DNA from: Staphylococcus pettenkoferi
Lineage (GTDB): Bacteria > Bacillota > Bacilli > Staphylococcales > Staphylococcaceae
Length of the DNA stretch: 64,000 nucleotides
Direction: 5' to 3'
NCBI RefSeq assembly: GCF_026659735.1
Contig: NZ_JANSKK010000003.1
Location: forward strand, 62,001 to 126,000
Shown: one piece after another, positions 1-9,282 of the stretch
How the letters are laid out: each line of letters begins with the position of its first letter
Numbering within the stretch: position 1 is the stretch's first letter
Made by a program: the position numbers and the translations under genes
The notes under the pieces: model-generated
Told to the model about the DNA's origin: nothing
Database searches by the model: none
What the model saw: the letters and a program-made list of their open reading frames with translations, nothing else

Positions 1-45
1 CTGTCCCTCTTTGACTCGTGCACCACAGTTACCACAGAAGTTCAT
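1..45 (-). CDS. Zinc-ribbon protein, N-terminal fragment (runs off window)
   Basis: Only the first 15 codons are inside the window. They read MNFCGNCGARVKEGQ, a CxxC zinc-ribbon start like that of the next gene upstream. A clear AAGGAGG-type site (GGAGG at 52-56) lies 6 bases before the ATG. It starts 16 bases after the stop of the 357-aa zinc-ribbon membrane protein, so the two are probably co-transcribed. Function cannot be judged from this fragment. Confidence 0.6.
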   Translation of the reverse strand, partial: MNFCGNCGARVKEGQ

Positions 46-61
46 AAGATACCTCCTTTAA

Positions 62-1135
62 TTAGTAATTGTAGTCGTCAGATGCCTGATCGAATATCTC
101 ATTGAGTGATTCTGCAGTTTCACCGATAAGGCCAGTGATAAAACTTTCAGCTACAATACGTAAAATAAGTGCAATGATAATAAAGTAGATAAGTATCGCG
201 TATATGACTGGCATACGTAGTTGATGTTGATGACTATTCTTCGCTAGCAAGTACACAGGTGTCACCATAAGCATTAGTAGTGACAAGATGAGTACTGTAA
301 TTGCGATTGAAAATGCATGCATGCACATTAACAGACAACCTAAGAAGAACAACAGTACAGGTATTGTATTAATTAATACAAATTCTGATAAAAATTTCGC
401 AAGTGAAATTTTGACATTAATCATAAGTAACAGTAAGTATGTGACAAAGAATAAGACAACTAAACCGATGAGTACATAGAATACGACTTTGATAACAGCT
501 TGTCCTGTATCAACATTAAATTCTTGTAATAGTTTAGTTGGGAACATAATTCCAAGGAATATAGCCATAAGGATAAAACCTGCTACTAATAATGTAACCA
601 ATGTTTTAACACTAAATGATTTAGTGCTTGAAATGACTTGGTCTGGTTGTGTAAAGGCTGTTCTAAAGAAATCTTTCATTTCATGCAGTATATCTGTTGA
701 GTGTTGTTTGAAATCAGTTCCTTGAGGTTGTTGGTTCTGAGAAGATTGTGTATTCGCATGATGATTCTGAGTTGGTTGTGAGTTGTTCTGTTGTTGTGAA
801 TTATTCTGATGAGGTCGCTGTTTGTATGTTGCTTGCTGATTGTCTTGAGGTTGATGATCTTGCGCTTGATGATGATTCTGTGATTCGGAACGTGCATGAT
901 TAGAGGTTGTTCCTTCTTGATCGTATTGATGTGTCGCGTGTTGATTATTGTCTGTCTTTACTAAATGCTCTTTATGTTCTTGAGATGTATTTGTAGTTTC
1001 TGCTTGAGTATGAACTTTGTCTTTATCAGTAGAAGAAGCGGATTTATCTGTAGACGGGTCTTTTAACTTTGTCCCACATTCGCCACAGAAGATATCTTGT
1101 TCATCTACTGGCTGTCCACAATTTGGACATTTCAT
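62..1135 (-). CDS. Zinc-ribbon, Gln/His-rich, multi-pass membrane protein
   Basis: The protein starts MKCPNCGQPVDEQDIFCGECG, with two CxxC knuckles of a zinc ribbon. A very polar Gln/His/Asn/Thr-rich stretch follows (about residues 35-145), then a short basic-amphipathic part and about five hydrophobic segments (about 185-340). The layout resembles the staphylococcal TcaA/YvbJ-like zinc-ribbon membrane proteins and DUF6574-type proteins, but I do not claim orthology. A GTG nine bases upstream is in frame, but AGGGGTG (1142-1148) sits over it and six bases before the ATG, so the ATG is the better start. The role is unknown; the family is often linked to envelope stress (family knowledge, not shown here). 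Confidence 0.75.
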   Translation of the reverse strand: MKCPNCGQPVDEQDIFCGECGTKLKDPSTDKSASSTDKDKVHTQAETTNTSQEHKEHLVKTDNNQHATHQYDQEGTTSNHARSESQNHHQAQDHQPQDNQQATYKQRPHQNNSQQQNNSQPTQNHHANTQSSQNQQPQGTDFKQHSTDILHEMKDFFRTAFTQPDQVISSTKSFSVKTLVTLLVAGFILMAIFLGIMFPTKLLQEFNVDTGQAVIKVVFYVLIGLVVLFFVTYLLLLMINVKISLAKFLSEFVLINTIPVLLFFLGCLLMCMHAFSIAITVLILSLLMLMVTPVYLLAKNSHQHQLRMPVIYAILIYFIIIALILRIVAESFITGLIGETAESLNEIFDQASDDYNY

Positions 1136-1340
1136 GTCAATCACCCCTATTTATGTAAAATGATATTCAAAAATATAGTAACACAAAATAGTAGAAATTA
1201 AGATGACTTTTCATAAAAAAGTTGGTAAAATTAAGAAATTTTTAATAAACGGAGATGTCAGACAGTGTGAAATCGAATTATATCGTGTGTTTAGGGGCGT
1301 TTTATGCAAAAGGGGAAAGGGCGGTAAAATTTACCTAATC

Positions 1341-1382
1341 AAAAAAAGAGTCCAAATTGAAAAGTGAATTCAACTTGGACTC
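1341..1382 (-). terminator. Rho-independent terminator of the NADH oxidase gene
   Basis: Eight-base arms GAGTCCAA/TTGGACTC (1348-1355 and 1375-1382) are followed in the minus direction by seven T residues. It lies 28 bases after the oxidase stop codon. Confidence 0.8.
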
Positions 1383-1410
1383 ATAATTTATAAAACTTTC
1401 ATCCACTCAA

Positions 1411-2759
1411 CTAAAAGAGCATTTGGTCACTACCGAATGTCTCGCCTAACGCTTCTTGAGCAAGCACGTTGAGGTAGTTCCAAGGGCGGTCGAAGTCGGG
1501 TTGGAAGAAGAAGTCGACCATCGCAAGTTGTTCGAGTGTCCAACCTGCGTTAATAGCAACAGAAAGTGTGTTGATAGATTCAACCATATCTTCTTTAGAC
1601 ATCAATTGACCACCAAGAATGCGATGACTATCTTTGTCATACATAATCTTCATGTGTACCGTCGCATCATCTTGCATAAATTTCGGTCTGATTGGTTCTT
1701 GAACGAATGTTGCACCTAGATTACCGTCATAACTGTCCGCTTCCGTCTCATGAAGTCCTGTTTGACCGAATTTATAGTCAAAGAGACTTAAGCCAGACGT
1801 ACCTGATACTTTCGGCATCTTCAACTGTTTACCGGCCATATTTTTAGCTGCTATCACACCTTGACGGCGAGAGTTAGTCGCTAGGGCAATATAGCGTTCT
1901 TCATTCGTAGGTGCGTAAGGGATAAGTGTTGCGTCACCACCTGCATATACGTCTTTGGCAGATGTTTGAAGATGTTCGTCAATATTGATGACACCTTTGT
2001 CACCAAGTTCAATCTTACCATCTAACCATTCTGTCGCAGGTTTCACCCCTACAGCAAAGAGCACTGTGTCCGCTTCGTACGTATTCTTATCTGTTACCAC
2101 TTGTCGTTATCACCCTCGATACGTTGAACGTACTCGCCACCGACAAAGTCTAGACCATGTGACTTAGCGTTATCTTCAAGAATACGCGTAAATTCTTCGT
2201 CTAAATAAGTTGCGAGGATGCGGTCATTGACATCGATCACTTTCGTATCAATACCTGCTTGCGCAAAGGCTTCAGCCGCTTCGATACCAATGTAGCCACC
2301 ACCGACTACAACGGCTTTCTTCGCAGCTTGCATACGCGCTTTGATTTCGCCAGCCCATTCACGACCGCGCATGAAGTAAACACCTTTGTAATCATTGATA
2401 CCTTCAATAGGTGGGGCAACCGGTTCGCCACCTGGGCTTAAGAATAATTTGTCATAACTATATTCTGTAGACTTGCCATCTTCATTGACGGAAATCGTCT
2501 TATTATCTGTATCTAAATCAACCACATCACTATTGATGTGAACATTAACGCCTTGTTTAGCGTAAGAATCTGCCGTCGCATAGTGGAGTGAATCAAGTGA
2601 CGGGGAGATATCCTCTAAGTAGCTTTGAATACCGCAAGAGAGGAAAGAAGGTTTGTCGCCACGTTCGAAGAGATGAATCTCTGCTTCTTTATCTTCTTTC
2701 AATAATGTTTGCACAACTTCAAATCCTGCGTGAGAGCTTCCTACTACAATATATTTCAT
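1411..2759 (-). pseudogene. nox: NADH oxidase / CoA-disulfide-reductase family flavoprotein, frameshifted
   Basis: Two abutting reading frames (2094-2759 and 1411-2100) together make about 450 residues, the normal length for NADH oxidases (NADH + O2 to NAD+ and water or peroxide). The first half has an FAD-binding N-terminus (IVVGSSHAG), the redox cysteine in SFLSCGIQ and an NAD-binding VVVGGGYIG. The second half has the second FAD motif (YAGGD) and the dimerisation domain. The break is at 2098-2103: adding one A to AA in GACAAGTGG restores GDNDKVVTDK. A one-base loss in a short A run could be a real mutation or a sequencing error. As written, the N-terminal product lacks the second FAD motif and the dimer interface. 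An AAGGAGG site lies before the start, and a terminator follows the gene. Confidence 0.8.
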
Positions 2760-2900
2760 AAAGCAACCTCCTTTAATGCTTCATCAACGTTCATAATGTC
2801 TTACATTACTTATTTAAACTATCTGATGTGAGGTCAAACACAGGAAGCGTTTCCATATAGTAAAAGTCATTAAGTGTTCACAGGAGAGAATGGAATTGAT

Positions 2901-3439
2901 TTACTTTAGGAGATTTTTAATAGAGTAACTTTTTTTATTAGGTCTGATGTGATGATATAAATTAATAGCATTTAAGAGGTCATGCTGTTGATAAAATTGC
3001 GTGATAAATTGTGAAGATTTAACTGGTGCTCGTAGTTTCTTTTTCAGGTAAATAGAAGGCTTTAAATGATGTCGTGATTTCTCTTTTTGATAGTCATTAA
3101 AAAGGCTAAAGCCAAAATCATTAAAATTTCAATTTCAGGTTGAGTTAAGATAAAGATTTTGGCTTTAATGCTGTTTTGAAAAAACTGAGGAATTTCAAAA
3201 GACTGGATATGGTCAAGGATTAAGATTACGCTTATATTCTCATAGTAACGAGAAGCAAGATAACTTTTGGAAAATTTCTCAGGATTACGGAAGTCATTGT
3301 TTAAAATCTGCCTATCTATGAGATGGGATCGATTAAAGAGGAGTAAATCTCTTTCTAATAAAATTTCAATTATTGTTTGCTCACTCTTGCCTTCGCATAT
3401 TACCGCTATAGGATTATTGATATCAATTTGTAATATCAT
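2901..3439 (-). pseudogene. Toprim-like (RloB/AbiL/AriB-type) partner of the AAA ATPase, frameshifted
   Basis: The uninterrupted frame (3062-3439) gives 125 residues with a Toprim-like layout: an acidic motif ICEGKSE near residue 15, an ILILDH second motif near residue 76, and then the TQPEIEIL motif of ATPase-linked nuclease partners. After PEIEIL the family-like sequence continues in another frame (reading NDFGFSLFNDYQKEKSRHH), runs to a stop at 2901-2903 and would give about 180 residues. One missing base near 3120-3130 explains the break. The ATG overlaps the ATPase stop by four bases (ATGA), so the two were made as a translationally coupled pair. Comparison with OLD/PARIS/AbiL-like anti-phage systems is by architecture only; no search was run. 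Confidence 0.55.
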
Positions 3440-4590
3440 AGTTGTAGTGTCTCCTCTTTCACAAGCATATCTACGTTTTTTCTAATAGCGAGATGATCTA
3501 CGTAACGAGGAGAGGTCTTCAAATATCCACTCATGAATATATCGCTAATATCTGCCATATTAAGCTCAGAAGAAGAAAGCAAATTAGTATAACATTGTAC
3601 ATCAATACCTTGATCATTTCTAAGTATATAAATACTATCTTGACGGCTTATCAAATCAAGAACTTCAATATAATGAGTACTAAATATTAACGTAGCTTCA
3701 TTTTGGTTTGATGTAGTCAAAAAGAAATCTAATAAGTCTAAAATATAGCGTCGATCTAGATCACTGCCAATTTCATCTACAATAAGATAACCACCACTTT
3801 TAAGAACTTGAATAATATTATAAAGTAATGTAAGTATTTTTCTTGTTCCTGATGAAATATATAAATGAAGCGTCTCTTCTGTTAAATGCAGAGGTTTTTC
3901 TCTGTTATTAAATTTAATTACAACTTCGGGATTGTTATTAAAAATTACTTTATAGTACTCAATAGAATTATCAAGGTGCTCTAGAAATTGTTGATTTGAT
4001 GTTTCGCTTAAGAACGTTATCAATTCTTTATTAGAAATAGAAGAATGATACTCTAATACATTAGGTAAAGCATTGATATTCATTAATTTCGGAAGTATTG
4101 AGTAGTGATGAGAAAGATCTTCATATTTAGCCTCATGTATACAGTCATACAGTTCCGATTGAAAGACGTTTCTTCTTTTCACTTTAGCGTTAAGGCGTCT
4201 TTTAACAATATGTTCTTCAGTGATACAACAACCTTTATCCGTTTGACTAATTTGTACTTGAGCTCGGTATAAAGCATTCTCATGAGCGAGATAAATCGTA
4301 CAGGTAACGTCGTTGTCAAAATGAGTGAGAAATTGGGAAGAGGCATTCAAGCTTCTGCGATTAAGAAATAAATCAAAGCAACTTCTAATAATATTTAGCG
4401 TCGTCGTCTTTCCTGAAGCATTCATGCCTATGAACGCAACTGTATTTAGCGCATAAATATAGTGGTTAATGCGTGTCAGTCTCTCTTCTGGAAAGTTGGG
4501 ATCGAAAGGCTGGGTGGCTGTAAAGTCTATATCTAATGTGTGGTTCTTAAAGTGATTTAACGGGGTTACAATGAGTCGGAGTACTTTCAT
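3436..4590 (-). CDS. AAA/ABC-type ATPase, putative phage-defence component
   Basis: A 384-residue ATPase of the AAA_15/AAA_21 (OLD/SMC-like) type. Visible parts are a Walker A (GMNASGKT, residues 55-62), an ABC-like signature (YISSGTRKI, near 245), a Walker B and D-loop (YLIVDEIGSDLDRR, from 268) and a switch histidine (FSTH, near 306). The start begins at the residue before the usual beta strand, with GAGGT upstream. It overlaps the Toprim-like gene by four bases. ATPases with this layout and a Toprim or nuclease partner form abortive-infection systems such as OLD, Gabija, PARIS and AbiL; which one this belongs to cannot be told. With the partner frameshifted, the system may be inactive in this isolate. 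Confidence 0.7.
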   Translation of the reverse strand: MKVLRLIVTPLNHFKNHTLDIDFTATQPFDPNFPEERLTRINHYIYALNTVAFIGMNASGKTTTLNIIRSCFDLFLNRRSLNASSQFLTHFDNDVTCTIYLAHENALYRAQVQISQTDKGCCITEEHIVKRRLNAKVKRRNVFQSELYDCIHEAKYEDLSHHYSILPKLMNINALPNVLEYHSSISNKELITFLSETSNQQFLEHLDNSIEYYKVIFNNNPEVVIKFNNREKPLHLTEETLHLYISSGTRKILTLLYNIIQVLKSGGYLIVDEIGSDLDRRYILDLLDFFLTTSNQNEATLIFSTHYIEVLDLISRQDSIYILRNDQGIDVQCYTNLLSSSELNMADISDIFMSGYLKTSPRYVDHLAIRKNVDMLVKEETLQL

Positions 4591-4733
4591 GGTGATAACC
4601 TCTTTTCATTAAGTTGTTTCGTGATGGGATAGTGTCAGTTAGGAGTTTGTAGTTGTTGAACGGTAAAAATATGAGCGATTGAAAAGGTTAAATTGAAGAT
4701 CGATTTGAAATAACATGAACCTATCGTAGATGT

Positions 4734-4994
4734 TTAGATTAAGCCGAGTGAACGAGCTAGTAATCCTGTGAAAGCGATCAGGGTGCTACATCCCGCTAAT
4801 GACCAAGAAATGAGGCTGTTTCTCATTGATTTAAACTCAGCCAGCATCTTTAATTCCATTTCGTTCATTGCGATAGTGATTTTGTCTTCGATAACGGAGA
4901 GGAGTTGATTTAATTTGTCATTAACGCTATTAAAGCTATTTTCATTTAACTTTTCGTGTTGTTGAAATGCTTCTTTAGTTAGATATTGCGTCAT
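4734..4994 (-). CDS. Small helical protein with one C-terminal membrane segment
   Basis: An 86-residue hypothetical protein. Residues 1-60 are polar, with heptad-like spacing (LNENSFNSVNDKLNQLLSVI), suggesting a coiled coil. Residues 65-84 are hydrophobic and Gly/Ala-rich, a likely transmembrane helix. A GTG three codons upstream is in frame, but AAGGTG (5000-5005) is spaced correctly for the ATG at 4994. It lies between arsB and the ATPase pair in the same direction. The shape resembles phage or defence-associated small membrane proteins (DUF1640-like or holin-like), but no family was recognised. Confidence 0.5.
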   Translation of the reverse strand: MTQYLTKEAFQQHEKLNENSFNSVNDKLNQLLSVIEDKITIAMNEMELKMLAEFKSMRNSLISWSLAGCSTLIAFTGLLARSLGLI

Positions 4995-5091
4995 CGTCGT
5001 CACCTTCTTGTCGTGTTGAATCTTGATGAGTGTGGATTAAGCTATATTATAATGCATGTTGAAGAGAAAGGGAAATGCAAAGATACCATAA

Positions 5092-5123
5092 CCGCTTCTT
5101 TTAAAAATCTGACAAAGAAGCGG
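5092..5123. terminator. Inverted repeat after arsB, possible terminator
   Basis: Perfect ten-base arms CCGCTTCTTT/AAAGAAGCGG with a 12-base loop, 27 bases past the arsB stop. There is no strong T run on either side, so its use as an intrinsic terminator is uncertain. Confidence 0.5.
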
Positions 5124-5149
5124 CTCAAAAACACATATTTTTACACCCC

Positions 5150-6439
5150 TCACCACAACAACAATGTTAAATATAATCCCAGTAATGTCATGACAAGTAC
5201 CGGAATAGTAATAACAATTCCTGTCTTGAAGTAAACGCCCCAACTTATTTTAATTCCTTTTTTACTCAACACGTGAAGCCAAAGTAACGTTGCCAGTGAG
5301 CCAATCGGTGTAATCTTCGGACCGAGATCTGAACCGATAATATTCGCGTAAACTAAGGCAGACTGAATGGGCTCAGCGAGATGTAGTTCGTCGATCGCTA
5401 ACACGTTGATAAAGACAGTCGGCAAGTTATTCATGATAGAGGACATGATGGCTGACAGAAAGCCCATACCCATGACGCTCGCGAAAGAACCATGAGCGGA
5501 GAGGCTTTGTAAACTATGCGCAAGCAAGTTGGTCAGCCCTGCATTTTTCACACCAAAGACGACGAGATACATACCGAGTGAGAAGACCACGATATTCCAA
5601 GGTGCACCTTTAAGTACGTGGCGTGTGTCAACTGCCTTTGAACGTGCTGAGATGAGCAGTAAGATGAGTGCGACGATGCCCACGATAACGGACACAGGAA
5701 GTTGGATAAAGACACTGCTTAGGTAACCTACGAATAAGATGATGAGTGCAATCCATGACCAACGGAATAGTTTCTGGTCTTTAATCACTGTTCGTGGTGC
5801 AACTAAGTCTTCAGTATGGAACTGTTGTGGAATGGCTTTTCGAAAATACAACCACAAAACTACAATGCTACTTCCCAATGCGAAGAGATTCGGAATCATC
5901 ATGTGCAGCGCATAATCGATGAAGCCGATAGAGAAATAGTCTGCAGAGATGATGTTCACTAAGTTGCTAATGGTCAAAGGTAGTGAAGTCGTATCCGCGA
6001 TAAAGCCACAACCGATGATAAACGGAAAGATAACACGTGGGTTGGCGTTTAAAGTACGCATAATGGCTAACACAATCGGCGTTAGAATGAGTGCGCCACC
6101 ATCATTGGCGAAGAAAGCGCTAATTAATGCGCCAAGGATGAGTATGTAGAGATACATTAAGAAACCACGACCTTGAGATGCACGTACCATATGTCGAGCT
6201 GCCCATTCAAAGAATCCAATATCATCGAGAATGATGGAAATGATGATGAGTGCGACAAACGTTAACGTCGGATTCCAAACGATTCGCGCGACATCTAAGA
6301 CATCATTGAAAGAGACGACGCCTATGAAGAGCGCGAGTACTGCACCGACGATTGCTGGAATACTAATATCCAGTCCTCTCGGTTGCCAGATAACGAATAT
6401 TAACGTGAGTACGAAGAGTGTAATTGCAATCCAAACCAT
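5150..6439 (-). CDS. arsB: Arsenite efflux membrane protein ArsB
   Basis: A 429-residue, strongly hydrophobic protein of the ArsB/NhaD ion-transporter superfamily, the same length as staphylococcal ArsB. It begins [20 protein letters not shown] and carries the family's [19 protein letters not shown] and [13 protein letters not shown] segments. It exports arsenite or antimonite across the membrane, alone or with an ArsA ATPase. The start at 6439 has GGAGG seven bases upstream; an earlier in-frame start lies before that site and is rejected. No arsR or arsC flanks it, so it is an orphan. A wider ArsB-like substrate is possible. Confidence 0.85.
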   Translation of the reverse strand: MVWIAITLFVLTLIFVIWQPRGLDISIPAIVGAVLALFIGVVSFNDVLDVARIVWNPTLTFVALIIISIILDDIGFFEWAARHMVRASQGRGFLMYLYILILGALISAFFANDGGALILTPIVLAIMRTLNANPRVIFPFIIGCGFIADTTSLPLTISNLVNIISADYFSIGFIDYALHMMIPNLFALGSSIVVLWLYFRKAIPQQFHTEDLVAPRTVIKDQKLFRWSWIALIILFVGYLSSVFIQLPVSVIVGIVALILLLISARSKAVDTRHVLKGAPWNIVVFSLGMYLVVFGVKNAGLTNLLAHSLQSLSAHGSFASVMGMGFLSAIMSSIMNNLPTVFINVLAIDELHLAEPIQSALVYANIIGSDLGPKITPIGSLATLLWLHVLSKKGIKISWGVYFKTGIVITIPVLVMTLLGLYLTLLLW

Positions 6440-6571
6440 AGTCTGACCTCCATAATATAGTAACAATATCACGATTTGAGGTGTGGTGCTATATGATAGG
6501 GGGAAGCGGTTGTGAGGGTGTGTAGATAAAGGTAAAACAAATACTAAAAATGTCGGGTATATTTACTATAC

Positions 6572-6633
6572 AAAAAGTGAGCGACCTTCAACCATGTCAT
6601 TCATCATGGCAACGAAGTTTCGCTCACTTTTTT
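6572..6633. terminator. Long hairpin terminator between the thioesterase gene and arsB
   Basis: Thirteen-base complementary arms (6572-6584 and 6620-6632) carry A runs on the left and T runs on the right, so the hairpin works in either direction. It sits 4 bases past the thioesterase stop. Confidence 0.85.
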
Positions 6634-6636
6634 GAT

Positions 6637-7107
6637 TTATTTTCTTGGAATGCCGATCACATGCCCGAATTGTGGTGGCATTTCTCTTGATTCTTGCGCT
6701 TGATAATAGCTTTCAAACTTGTCGATGACTTCTTGTGGGAAGTTCATACTTTTACGCTCATAGTTGCTCACAGCCATCATCATTACTTCGTACGTAGCTG
6801 CACGCTCATCTTTCTCATTGTACATCGTCAAGAAGAGATGAATGCGCTTGTGATCATAGTCATAAATGTAAGGGTCGATGTAGAAGCGTTCGTTCACTTG
6901 AAGTTCTTGTAAAAATGACAAGTGAGATTCCAATGAGAACACTGTACATTCGTTATTCTGACGATATTCAATCGTGAATCCCATATTTTCGAACAGTTCT
7001 ACGACAGAATCGCTAAAGATTGCATAATACGTTGCGTCGTGTAAGTGATTGTTGTGGTCTATCCATTCAGGCTTGACCACGTTTTGTGAAATATATTCTA
7101 AATCCAT
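6637..7107 (-). CDS. Hotdog-fold acyl-CoA thioesterase (4HBT type)
   Basis: A 156-residue hotdog protein. The motif DHNNHLHDATYYAIFSD near the N-terminus matches the 4HBT pattern, where Asp and the following His/Asn act on the thioester; the sheet motif RFYIDPYIYDYDHKRIHLF follows. Members of this group hydrolyse small acyl-CoAs, and the one next to carnitine catabolism genes acts on betainyl-CoA; no such genes are next to it here. Two ATGs compete. GGGGG lies directly on the first but seven bases before the second, so MDLEYI at 7107 is chosen. It is a single-gene unit with its own terminator. Confidence 0.75.
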   Translation of the reverse strand: MDLEYISQNVVKPEWIDHNNHLHDATYYAIFSDSVVELFENMGFTIEYRQNNECTVFSLESHLSFLQELQVNERFYIDPYIYDYDHKRIHLFLTMYNEKDERAATYEVMMMAVSNYERKSMNFPQEVIDKFESYYQAQESREMPPQFGHVIGIPRK

Positions 7108-7256
7108 TCCCATTCCCCCGGTTAAAAATATGTAATAACTTCTCCATTCTATCAGTTCGATGACTGCAAGGTCTAAGCATCTGTTTTTAAGTCATTATGT
7201 GTATAAGAGTTAAAATGTTCCTATTGCATTCGTGATTATATTCAGATAATATAGTT

Positions 7257-7271
7257 TTGTAAGCGCTTACT
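7257..7271 (+). promoter_or_regulatory. CcpA-type cre site upstream of ykvI
   Basis: TTGTAAGCGCTTACT contains a perfect 12-base palindrome and fits the cre consensus. A TATAAT lies at 7287-7292, so the site covers the expected -35 region and would repress ykvI in good carbon supply. This is inferred from sequence only. Confidence 0.55.
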
Positions 7272-7361
7272 TTTTATAATTTTATCTATAATCAAAGGTT
7301 ATTAATTGCTAGAACTAACAAACCTGGTGTAAGGTGTACGGTATAAACTTTTATCATCACT

Positions 7362-7436
7362 ATGCTTTAAGGGACTAAAAGCATCGTCGTTAGCGAACAA
7401 CTCGATGAGACCCCAGTGCTCGTCACACGCTAACGA
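7362..7436 (+). promoter_or_regulatory. Structured 5' leader of ykvI (candidate cis-RNA)
   Basis: The leader folds by eye into two domains. Hairpin one has seven base pairs (ATGCTTT/AAAGCAT, 7362-7368 with 7378-7384). Hairpin two has nine (TCGTTAGCG/CGCTAACGA, 7387-7395 with 7428-7436) and encloses a six-pair hairpin (GATGAG/CTCGTC). The inner loop exposes CCCC (7411-7414), complementary to the GGGG of the ykvI ribosome site (7455-7458). It does not match a riboswitch class I know. Confidence 0.4.
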
Positions 7437-7464
7437 AATTTGATTACATACGAAGGGGATTTTT

Positions 7465-8559
7465 ATGAAACGAATACTATTGATAGGTAGTGCATTTATC
7501 GGATTGATCGTCGGAGCAGGATTTGCTTCCGGTCAAGAGATTCTGCAATATTTCACTAGCTTTGGGATGGTAGGAACTTTCGCTGCACTCATCTCCACAG
7601 TGCTCTTTGCGTACGTGGGTATGATGATGATGTGGCTCGGTTCGAAATTTAAAGCGACAGGTCACAACGATGTCGTACATAAGATTACAGGTTCCGGTTG
7701 GTTCGGAAATACGTTGTCATGGCTCATCGACGTGATTCTCATCTTGACGTTACTTTGCTTCGGTATCGTTATGTTAGCAGGTGGCGGATCTAACCTTGAG
7801 CAACAATTCGGTTGGCCAACATGGGCTGGTACGACGCTCATGGCGATTATCACGTTCTTAGCTGGTATGTTGCGTATTGACGCTGTAGTTAAAATTATTG
7901 GTAACGTCACACCATTACTTATTATCTTTATTCTGATCATCGCGATCTTCTGTATCTTTACGTTGGATGGCTCTCTCGGTCATCTCAATCATTTAGCACA
8001 AGGACATAAACCGGCGATTAATAACTGGGTCGTATCTGGTATTAACTATGTATCACTGAACGTGGGTCTCGGTGCATCGATGACGTTCGTTATGGGTGGT
8101 AATGAGAAGAATAGTAAGATTGCGGCTATCGGTGGTTTGCTTGGTGGCTTTGTGCTTGGTTTGATGATTATTGTGAGTCACCTTGCGATTTTCTCTAAAA
8201 TTGATGTCGTAGGTCACTTACCGTTGCCTATGCTTGGATTGGTGAATGAGATTTCTCCTATTCTTGGCTTTATTATGGCGATTGTGGTGTACTTGATGAT
8301 CTTTAATACGTGTCTGGGTATGTTCTATTCGTTAGCGACGCGTTTTTCTGATGCGGGTACGTCTAAGTTTAAGGTGATCTTTACGGTGACGTTGATTATT
8401 GGATATATTGTAAGCTTTGTTGGCTTTACTGATTTGATGGCTATTCTTTATCCGATCATTGGTTATTTTGGTGTGTTGATGATTCTTGTATTGATTTATG
8501 CGCCGATTAAGATGAAGATGAATCGGAAGAGGGGCGAGGCTGAGGCGCCTGCTGAGTAG
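7465..8559 (+). CDS. ykvI: YkvI-family membrane protein
   Basis: A 364-residue integral membrane protein with ten or eleven hydrophobic segments. The N-terminus (IGSAFIGLIVGAGFASGQEILQYFTSFG) is characteristic of YkvI, a family with the APC/LeuT-like fold whose substrate is not established. A ribosome site AAGGGG lies six bases before the ATG. The gene is monocistronic, with a cre-like site and a structured leader upstream and a hairpin downstream. From about codon 210 to the end, third codon positions become almost exclusively G or T, unlike the first half; the protein sequence itself looks ordinary. Confidence 0.8.
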   Translation: MKRILLIGSAFIGLIVGAGFASGQEILQYFTSFGMVGTFAALISTVLFAYVGMMMMWLGSKFKATGHNDVVHKITGSGWFGNTLSWLIDVILILTLLCFGIVMLAGGGSNLEQQFGWPTWAGTTLMAIITFLAGMLRIDAVVKIIGNVTPLLIIFILIIAIFCIFTLDGSLGHLNHLAQGHKPAINNWVVSGINYVSLNVGLGASMTFVMGGNEKNSKIAAIGGLLGGFVLGLMIIVSHLAIFSKIDVVGHLPLPMLGLVNEISPILGFIMAIVVYLMIFNTCLGMFYSLATRFSDAGTSKFKVIFTVTLIIGYIVSFVGFTDLMAILYPIIGYFGVLMILVLIYAPIKMKMNRKRGEAEAPAE

Positions 8560-8570
8560 TATATTGTTTG

Positions 8571-8611
8571 GGCAAGGTTGAAGGTGTATGCTTTTGGCCT
8601 TGTCTTTTTTT
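8571..8611 (+). terminator. ykvI terminator
   Basis: Arms GGCAAGG/CCTTGTC (one G-T pair) are followed by seven T residues, 11 bases after the stop. Confidence 0.7.
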
Positions 8612-8680
8612 GTGGGGTAAAATGATTAAAATATCTTCTTCTAATTTGCATTTGAGGGAATGTAGTGTGTTGTACTAATA

Positions 8681-8834
8681 TGCAATACTGCGTATTGGGT
8701 GGGAGAGACGGCTCGCGTTCTTAGGTGGTCACGCTCAACTAATTTTTCTCGCTTAATAGCTCGAAAAATGGATTTTCGCTGTGCCCTTGATACCTCAAGA
8801 GTCTCGCCTACTCCCACCTTTTACTTGTATTGCA
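8681..8834. repeat. Family A palindromic repeat, copy 1
   Basis: A 154-base element bounded by TGCAATAC and GTATTGCA. Inside are nested arms (GGGTGGGAGA/TACTCCCACC) and the shared core CTCAACTAATTT, hairpin, AAATGGATTTTCG. It has no coding potential beyond open frames repeated in the second copy. It is nearly identical to the copy at 8973-9125, and the flanks are also duplicated, so the unit was tandemly duplicated. Confidence 0.85.
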
Positions 8835-8972
8835 TGTGTTTTGAACAGGTTTCTACTAATTCTTCCCAATCACCACACCCTCTCTTTTGTTTGTGTTTGG
8901 TTTAATATGGTGTTTCTAGGAAGAGAGTGGTTCGACATAAGGATTAAAATTTCTAATGGTAAGTTTTAATCG

Positions 8973-9125
8973 GCAATACTGCGTATTGGGTGGGAGAGAC
9001 GTCTCGCGTTCTTAGGTGGTCACGCTCAACTAATTTTTCTCGCTTAATAGCTCAAAAAATGGATTTTCGCTGTGCCCTTGATACCTCAAGAGTCTCGCCT
9101 ACTCCCACCTTTTACTTGTATTGCA
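8973..9125. repeat. Family A palindromic repeat, copy 2
   Basis: Differs from copy 1 (8681-8834) by only a few substitutions. The downstream flank (TTCTTCTAATTC, then GTGTTTCTAGGAAGAGAGTGG) also repeats that after copy 1. Together they fill the ykvI-ureD gap (8612-9282), in which no gene is seen. Confidence 0.85.
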
Positions 9126-9282
9126 TATGTTCTGAGATGATTTCTTCTAATTCATTTCATCACACCCTCTCTTTTTGTTTGTGTTTGTTTTAATAGGGTG
9201 TTTCTAGGAAGAGAGTGGTTTGACATAAGGTTTTGAAAACGCAGTTATAATATTCATCTTCCAAAATTAATTTTATTAACGC

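Noticed and set aside
8699..9193. Two near-identical short open frames in the ykvI-ureD gap
   Set aside because: They are the same frame through two copies of a palindromic repeat, without ribosome sites; sequence repeats, not genes.
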